Source: Vibrio europaeus
GTDB lineage: Bacteria; Pseudomonadota; Gammaproteobacteria; Enterobacterales; Vibrionaceae
Assembly (NCBI RefSeq): GCF_001695575.1
Contig: NZ_LUAX01000008.1
Location: 62,001-126,000, forward strand
Direction: 5' to 3'
DNA: 64,000 nucleotides
In this document: piece after piece, positions 62,956 through 64,000 of the stretch
Numbering within the stretch: position 1 is the stretch's first letter
Layout: every line of letters starts with the position of its first letter
Made by a program: the position numbers and the translations under genes
The notes under the pieces: model-generated
The model's input: the letters and a program-made list of their open reading frames with translations, nothing else
Told to the model about the DNA's origin: nothing
The model's database searches: none

Positions 62956-64000
62956 TTAATTAACGTTATTTAAGTCGTAGATTCTTTCCAAAATAGCCGA
63001 GTCAAATGAGCTCTTAAGCACGGCATTTCGAAACTGCTGGGCGGGGTTGAGTTCAGGGTGCACCAACATGGTTTCCTCCCCTAACCCGCGCCGTTCAAGC
63101 CCCTGATGAGCCAGCGCTTCCAATTGACGGTGCAGTTCGTGGTATTTCACCCGCGCGCCCCCTTTCAAGCAGTCTTGATACCATTGCAAACGATCGGACT
63201 TGTCAGGAAGAAACGACAAAATCAAATCGGTGACCTCTTTATGACACGTTGACAGCCCTGTAATGATCGCGGGATAAAGCCAGAGGTATTGCTCGGGAGG
63301 CAGACACCCTGCCCGCACTTCGATGGTGCCGTATTCTTGCCGCGCTCTCACCGAGTTCCACGTGTAATGTTGATGAAACTGAAAAGCTTCCCAAACCTCT
63401 TGGGAACTTGCCACGTGATGTCGAACCCAATCAGAAAATGGCACCCCTACCGCTGAGTAGGTCCCGCTGCATTTAGAATGATGAAGCAGAAATTGCTCTT
63501 CAAACCTAGGCTCAATCAGTTGCTCCATTGAGGTGATGGGTTCGCCGACAATGCCATGTCTAGAGGGCTCTAGCCGATGCTGAAATTGATAGTATTCTCG
63601 GTAGCTATCGATGTCACAAAGCGCCTGATCTTTCAGCGGCGAATTGGCGCATTGGGCCACAACAAACGGGATGGCCATATCAAGCGCCGACGTCATCGAT
63701 AACAACTCCCTCTGACACGTATCAATATGGACATGGTCTCCGCAAATCACCGTGAACCAATCCCAGCGATGGCCGAGCACTTTCGCGAGGCTCTGATAAT
63801 GCACTTTCGGTGTCCGCGCTTTGGCTCCGGGCGTTTCATAGGGGTGGATCCCCAGCCCAAGCAACTGATAGTCATGCACAACCAACGCTTGGTTGAGCGT
63901 CGACAGAGCCTGCAAAGTCTGCGATTTCAACGCATGAAGGTCAGCGCACGGCGTAGACACCCATTCAATTGTCGAGCGGCCCGCTTCAGAACAAAAGCTG
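62956..64000 (-). CDS. GCS2-type carboxylate-amine ligase (partial, runs off the right edge)
   Basis: The frame continues to the window end, so the N terminus is missing. The visible 347 residues start SFCSEAGRSTIEWVSTPC and show the GCS2/YbdK type glutamate-cysteine-ligase fold: TPKVHYQSLAKVLGHRWDWF, then GDHVHIDTCQREL, a central HHYTWNSVRARQEYGTIEVR and AGCLPPEQY. These enzymes join a carboxylate to an amine using ATP. It lies just upstream of the SHMT-like gene, suggesting a small pathway that makes an amino acid or modified peptide. Confidence 0.78.
   Translation of the reverse strand, partial: SFCSEAGRSTIEWVSTPCADLHALKSQTLQALSTLNQALVVHDYQLLGLGIHPYETPGAKARTPKVHYQSLAKVLGHRWDWFTVICGDHVHIDTCQRELLSMTSALDMAIPFVVAQCANSPLKDQALCDIDSYREYYQFQHRLEPSRHGIVGEPITSMEQLIEPRFEEQFLLHHSKCSGTYSAVGVPFSDWVRHHVASSQEVWEAFQFHQHYTWNSVRARQEYGTIEVRAGCLPPEQYLWLYPAIITGLSTCHKEVTDLILSFLPDKSDRLQWYQDCLKGGARVKYHELHRQLEALAHQGLERRGLGEETMLVHPELNPAQQFRNAVLKSSFDSAILERIYDLNNVN

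Overview
The window looks like chromosomal DNA of a Vibrio or a close Vibrionaceae relative. The evidence is a run of VCR/VPR-type attC sites, two ToxR/VtrA-type membrane-bound regulators, a GH18 chitinase, a katB-like catalase with an ankyrin partner, and several small Vibrio-type proteins (TIGR02450, DUF3955, YnfA). I see no rRNA, tRNA or CRISPR array. Genus is an inference from gene content.

Layout. 1-7 kb: tail of a DUF2809 gene, a thioesterase and LysR pair, an orphan glycine-betaine-type binding protein with a royal-jelly/yellow-type secreted protein, then two paralogous ToxR-like regulators, of which only the second keeps an overlapping periplasmic partner gene. 7-14.6 kb: a decayed IS5/IS903-type element, a small lipoprotein, a beta-barrel protein and a large chitinase with a recent internal duplication. 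14.7-25.3 kb: a GlxA-type regulator, then minus-strand genes of plasmid/ICE/phage flavour (RadC-like JAB protein, CP76/CII-like protein, unknowns), then a plus-strand run of small housekeeping-like genes including a frameshifted HAD hydrolase. 25.6-29 kb: a secreted FG-GAP beta-propeller protein and a SIMPL protein.

29-41.4 kb is the most unusual part: a cassette array with every gene on the minus strand. Eight clear VCR-like attC sites lie between the genes and no integrase gene is present in the window, so it is a CALIN-type array as far as can be seen. It carries mostly unrecognised genes, a Nudix hydrolase, a DUF2971 protein, two putative nucleases and, at its distal end, a Gabija anti-phage system (gajA-gajB). 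A 1915-residue DUF4011-type SF1 helicase with a C-terminal Vsr-like nuclease domain lies next to the array, so the stretch 29-47 kb reads as a defence island.

48.3-56.8 kb is a catabolic or transport cluster. A VOC protein, an aldehyde dehydrogenase, a ThDP enzyme and a Tat-exported betaine-type binding protein run to the left. A Rid-family protein and an MFS transporter run to the right, with a TetR regulator at the right edge. Near-identical TTTATCA-N2-TGATAAA palindromes sit in front of both divergent units and are probably the TetR operators; the control region between them is invaded by an IS5-type remnant. 56.9-60.6 kb is a stretch of gene debris (pieces resembling IS5 transposase, ynfA, radC, sodC and an rdd promoter) around an ankyrin-catalase pair. 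The right end has a YceI protein and a divergent SHMT-like enzyme paired with a GCS2-type carboxylate-amine ligase that runs off the window.
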